A stretch of 32,009 bases of DNA from Lentisphaerota bacterium (lineage in GTDB: Bacteria; Verrucomicrobiota; Kiritimatiellia; Kiritimatiellales; Pontiellaceae): NCBI GenBank assembly GCA_012729265.1, contig JAAYDL010000178.1, forward strand, positions 1 to 32,009. Direction: 5' to 3'. Shown here one piece after another: positions 28,715-32,009 of this stretch. Position numbers and translations under genes: made by a program. Each line of letters opens with the position of its first letter. Position 1 is the stretch's first letter. The notes below the pieces were generated by a model. That model was not told the DNA's origin, did not search any database, and saw only the letters and a list, made by a program, of their open reading frames with translations.

Positions 28715-29476
28715 ATGAAAATCCTTCTCAGCAACGACGACGGAATCCACGCTCGCGGGATCGCCGAACTCCATAAAGCCATCGGCCATCTCGGCGAGCT
28801 CTGCGTATGCGCCCCCGCCACCGAACGCTCCGCCGCCGGCCATGCAATCACGCTTACAGACCCCATCAAGACCCTGAACGTTGAAAAAGACAACACTCTC
28901 TTTGGAACAGCCGTTGACGGAACCCCCGCCGACTGCATCAAATTGGCCGTTCGCCTGCTTCACAAAGAGGTTCCCCCCGACCTCGTCGTCAGCGGCATTA
29001 ACCTCGGCTCCAACACCGGCATCAGCGTGCTCTATTCCGGCACCGTCTCCGCCGCGAGCGAAGCGGTCATTCTCGGCGTTCCCGCCATCGCCATCTCCCT
29101 ATGCACCTACCAAAACCCGCACTGGGAAACCGCCGCAAAAGTCGCTGCTGATATTGTCAAAAAGGTGATCGAAAACCCGCTGCCTGAGCGTACCCTGCTC
29201 AACGTCAACATTCCCAACCTGCCGCTCTCCGAACTGCGCGGCATGAGGGCCGCCCGTATGGGACGCTCCCGCTTCGTCGAAAAATTTTCCGAACACCTCG
29301 ACCCGCGCGGCAACCGCTACTACTGGCTCGACGGCGATCTCGACCTGCTCGACGACACCGCCGACGCCGACATCCGCGTCGTCGAATCCGGCTATGTCGC
29401 TCTCACTCCGATCCACATTGACCTCACTGCCGATCATTGTATGGAACAGGTCTCGGTCTGGAACGAAGAATACTAA
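28715..29476 (+). CDS. surE: 5'/3'-nucleotidase SurE
   Basis: MKILLSNDDGIHARGIAELHKAIG; VDGTPADCIKLAV; VVSGINLGSNTGISVLYSGTVSAASEA. Confidence 0.96.
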   Translation: MKILLSNDDGIHARGIAELHKAIGHLGELCVCAPATERSAAGHAITLTDPIKTLNVEKDNTLFGTAVDGTPADCIKLAVRLLHKEVPPDLVVSGINLGSNTGISVLYSGTVSAASEAVILGVPAIAISLCTYQNPHWETAAKVAADIVKKVIENPLPERTLLNVNIPNLPLSELRGMRAARMGRSRFVEKFSEHLDPRGNRYYWLDGDLDLLDDTADADIRVVESGYVALTPIHIDLTADHCMEQVSVWNEEY

Positions 29477-29505
29477 AGCGAATACACAAAACGCATTAAG
29501 CGCAC

Positions 29506-30297
29506 TTATTCCTCGCGCTTGGCCTTATTCCAAAAGGCATCGAGTTCTTCCAGAGAGAAGGAGTTAAGGGGTCGGCCGGCAGCATGTACCAGATCCTCTA
29601 CGAGCTGAAAACGACGGATAAACTTTTTAATATTCTGATCGAGCAGTTCTTCCGGATTGTGGCCAAGGAAACGGGAAACGTTAACGACCGAAAAGAGCAG
29701 ATCTCCGAGCTCCTCACGAATGTCCGGTTCGTGTTGACGATGAATAGCTTCCTTCAGCTCATCCATCTCTTCATGAAGCTTATCGAAGACATCGTCGATA
29801 TGCGCCCAATCAAATCCCGCACGCGCGGCGCGCTTCTGAACCTGATAGGCCTTTTGGAGCGCAGGAAGATGCCGAGGAATACCGGCCACAATGGAGGCGG
29901 GCTTATCGCCCTTCTGCTTTTCGGCTTTCTTAATGGCATCCCAATTTTGAAGCACCTCGCCGGCGCCGGAAACCTCAACTTCACCAAATACATGCGGATG
30001 CCGACGAACCAGTTTATCAGCAATCCCCTCGGCCACATTCGAAAACTCAAACTTCCCGCTTTCCGAACAAATCTGCGCATGGAAAACGACCTGCAGCAAA
30101 AGATCGCCCAGCTCTTCTTGCAGCGCGGAAGCCTCGCCGCATTCAATCGCATCAATCACCTCATAGGCTTCTTCAATCAGGTCCGACTTCAGCGATTCAT
30201 TCGTCTGCTCTCGATCCCACGGACAACCGCCCGGACCGCGCAGTTTCCGCATTACGTCCAACAACCGCTCAATGGATTCGCCTGCTTTTGCCATCAC
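29506..30297 (-). CDS. mazG: Nucleoside triphosphate pyrophosphohydrolase MazG
   Basis: LRGPGGCPWDREQTNESLKSDLIEEAYEVIDAIE...EELGDLLLQVVFHAQ; second EELGDLLFSVVNVSRFLG motif. Confidence 0.95.
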   Translation of the reverse strand: MMAKAGESIERLLDVMRKLRGPGGCPWDREQTNESLKSDLIEEAYEVIDAIECGEASALQEELGDLLLQVVFHAQICSESGKFEFSNVAEGIADKLVRRHPHVFGEVEVSGAGEVLQNWDAIKKAEKQKGDKPASIVAGIPRHLPALQKAYQVQKRAARAGFDWAHIDDVFDKLHEEMDELKEAIHRQHEPDIREELGDLLFSVVNVSRFLGHNPEELLDQNIKKFIRRFQLVEDLVHAAGRPLNSFSLEELDAFWNKAKREE

Positions 30298-30314
30298 ACT
30301 TCCCCTTCTTTAAC

Positions 30315-30341
30315 AAAAAAGCGCCCTCAACCGGGGCGCTC
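30315..30341 (-). terminator. Intrinsic terminator downstream of the HAD-like gene
   Basis: Minus strand AGCGCCCC-GGTTGA-GGGCGCT followed by TTTTT. Confidence 0.8.
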
Positions 30342-30359
30342 TTGATTCAGAAAACCGAA

Positions 30360-31061
30360 TTACAGCCGCAACGTCAGGTCCAGAATCGTATCGGGTTTTT
30401 CATTGCTCAGCGAATCAAGCACCATCATGGCACCACCGAAATCCTGGAACGCAGTATATTCATCGGGCACAACAATGCAGGAGGCCCCTGCTGTAAGTGC
30501 GCCTTTGCAGGCGACCTGCGAAGAAACAACCGCCACGAGCGTAACATGATCCTTATTCGACTGCTTAAGCATTTTCAGCCAGTCATCTGCACGTGGGAAA
30601 GATTCTTTCACCTCTTCCGGAACAATCAACTCCACGCCCATTTTATCGAGGCCAAGCCTGCTCATCAGCTTAACCGCCAACTCTTTCGAAAGAGCGGTAA
30701 AGGTAGCCACCCGAACACCACGTTCCTGCGCAGCTTTAATCAGCTTCAGCAAACCGGCATCGAGTTCCGCTTCATTTTCACAATAGGCCGCAACGGTCTT
30801 ATCCACCTCTGCTACGGCCTTTTCTATCGCATCGGATCGCTTGTCGGAAAGCGTCAGCACATCCGTAATCACCTGTCGATGCAACGGAGACATTCCTGAA
30901 CGACTGAACAGCACAGGAGTGAGTTCCACGCCCTTGCTGGCTACAGCACTTTTGATCGCTTCAAATTCCACCCCGCGCACCTTGGCTGCCACATATTCCA
31001 ACTCAAAAATCAGCGCATGCGTTCCCCGGACTTTCTCCTGCTTATTCACACCGTTACTCAT
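30360..31061 (-). CDS. HAD-superfamily-like protein with degenerate catalytic motifs
   Basis: HAD-like layout (THALIFELEYVAA; VATFTALSKELA; EEVKESFPRADDWLKML; VAVVSSQVACKGALTAGASCIVVPDEYTAFQDFGGAMMVLDSL), but motif I DxD reads ELE and the motif IV acidic pair is absent. Confidence 0.72.
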   Translation of the reverse strand: MSNGVNKQEKVRGTHALIFELEYVAAKVRGVEFEAIKSAVASKGVELTPVLFSRSGMSPLHRQVITDVLTLSDKRSDAIEKAVAEVDKTVAAYCENEAELDAGLLKLIKAAQERGVRVATFTALSKELAVKLMSRLGLDKMGVELIVPEEVKESFPRADDWLKMLKQSNKDHVTLVAVVSSQVACKGALTAGASCIVVPDEYTAFQDFGGAMMVLDSLSNEKPDTILDLTLRL

Positions 31062-31359
31062 ATAAATAAATGCTCCTTTGATCCCTTTTCCTCTAAAAAA
31101 CTGAAGCGCAGTCTATGTAGGTTAAACAATCAGGTCAAGTACAGGTTTTCAGGCGGCGTTTCCATTTCACCACAACGACTGTTCCAACTTTTCCCGCGAA
31201 AGATTGTTTGCACAGATTTCGAACTCACCATCAGCCGTTTCGGATTATGATCGGAAATCTATTCCTAACGTAAAAACCGGCAAATCAGCACTTCATTATT
31301 TTGTTGCCCAAAACACCCATTTTTCAATGGCGCATGCAACGTATATTTGCTACCTTACA

Positions 31360-31585
31360 GTCGAAGTTGAGGAGAGGAAAGGGCTCTGCGGGGTTCGCGA
31401 CATATAGGTTTTCCCTCTTACCCAATGACATTTAAAAGGGAGCATATGCTTCGGGCCGGTGACTGCACGCCCTTGAATAAGTGAGGGTTCCGGGATCCGG
31501 TTTGATTCGCGCCCACATCTATTGCTACGGTGATAGAGGTTCACCTACCGACGGCCACTGCGGGGTTCCTCTCCCAGCTTCACTT
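31360..31585 (+). ncRNA. Candidate structured RNA, possibly 6S-like
   Basis: About 220 nt closed by GAAGTTGAGGAGAGGAA (31363-31379) / TTCCTCTCCCAGCTTC (31566-31581), flanked inside by CTGCGGGGTTCGCGAC and CGGCCACTGCGGGG, reminiscent of the conserved 6S closing-stem region. Not verified by covariance model. Confidence 0.42.
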
Positions 31586-31899
31586 TTCCCCCGCAAAACC
31601 AGACGGAACTCATCTGGGTCATTAATCTAACTGCGTGGCCCTATTTCATCTGAAAGCATTAGGGTTTTGGGCGATGAGATCTCCGACGGTTACATGGGGG
31701 AAATTTACATCGTCGTGGGGCAGGCATCCCCGCCCGCAACGAAACAGTGAATCAAATAGAGTCAAGCTCCTGCCTCCGTAAATCATTCTGCCCCAAAATT
31801 ATCCTGCATAAATTCATGCCCTTGCGCGCTTCGCGTCTTCCCTTCTTGGCGGTCAAAATTATTCATCCCCCGCTACGCTTAACCCAATTTCCGCGGCCT

Positions 31900-31953
31900 A
31901 AAATGTAGTGTATTGCGCCGCAGATGATTACATCGATGCAGTCACTACATTTT
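31900..31953. repeat. Perfect 11-bp inverted repeat
   Basis: AAAATGTAGTG (31900-31910) / CACTACATTTT (31943-31953). Confidence 0.5.
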
Positions 31954-32009
31954 TGCGCACGCGTTAATTCGATAGGTGTGCCGAGGGATGGGCAAAGCGG
32001 TCCAGTCGA

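Noticed and set aside
31714-31736. GTCGTGGGGCAGGCATCCCCGCCCGC as a possible REP palindrome
   Set aside because: Only a short GGGG/CCCC pairing is visible and there is no second copy in this window; too weak to call.
31971-32009. tRNA-Ser/Tyr-like start (GATAGGTGTGCCGAGGGATGGGCAAAGCGGTCCAGTCGA) at the window edge
   Set aside because: Aligning GAG to positions 13-15 puts G rather than U at position 8, and the window ends before the anticodon stem closes. Needs downstream sequence and tRNAscan-SE.
1-32009. CRISPR arrays, prophage, toxin-antitoxin or restriction systems
   Set aside because: No regularly spaced direct repeats and no recognisable cas, phage, TA or R-M proteins in the six-frame track.

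Overview
This 32 kb window looks like a bacterial chromosome segment. Gene content and sequence style suggest a PVC-group organism (Kiritimatiellota/Verrucomicrobia-like); that assignment is inference. Most of it is dense housekeeping genes: purQ (partial), pyrF, FKBP PPIase, ABC-F ATPase, RsuA/RluB-type pseudouridine synthase, holB-tmk-cysS-rsfS-nadD, rnhC, rpmE, prfA, nadB, surE and mazG. Two multigene accessory systems stand out. The first (about 14.05-19.76 kb, minus) holds a Wza-like exporter, a Wzc-like tyrosine autokinase, a beta-barrel protein and three small secreted proteins of unknown function. The second (about 24.0-28.6 kb, minus) is a TPR / ExbB / ExbD / TonB-like / mini zinc-ribbon operon. 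The least ordinary DNA is in the non-coding parts: a nested palindromic element complex that truncates an RHS-repeat relic (6.9-7.6 kb), related TTGTAG-ended palindromes near 4.8-5.0 kb, degenerate heptamer tracts in intergenic and coding DNA, a perfect 16-bp hairpin in a divergent promoter region, and a possible 6S-like structured RNA near 31.36-31.59 kb. No CRISPR array, rRNA or intact transposase was found.
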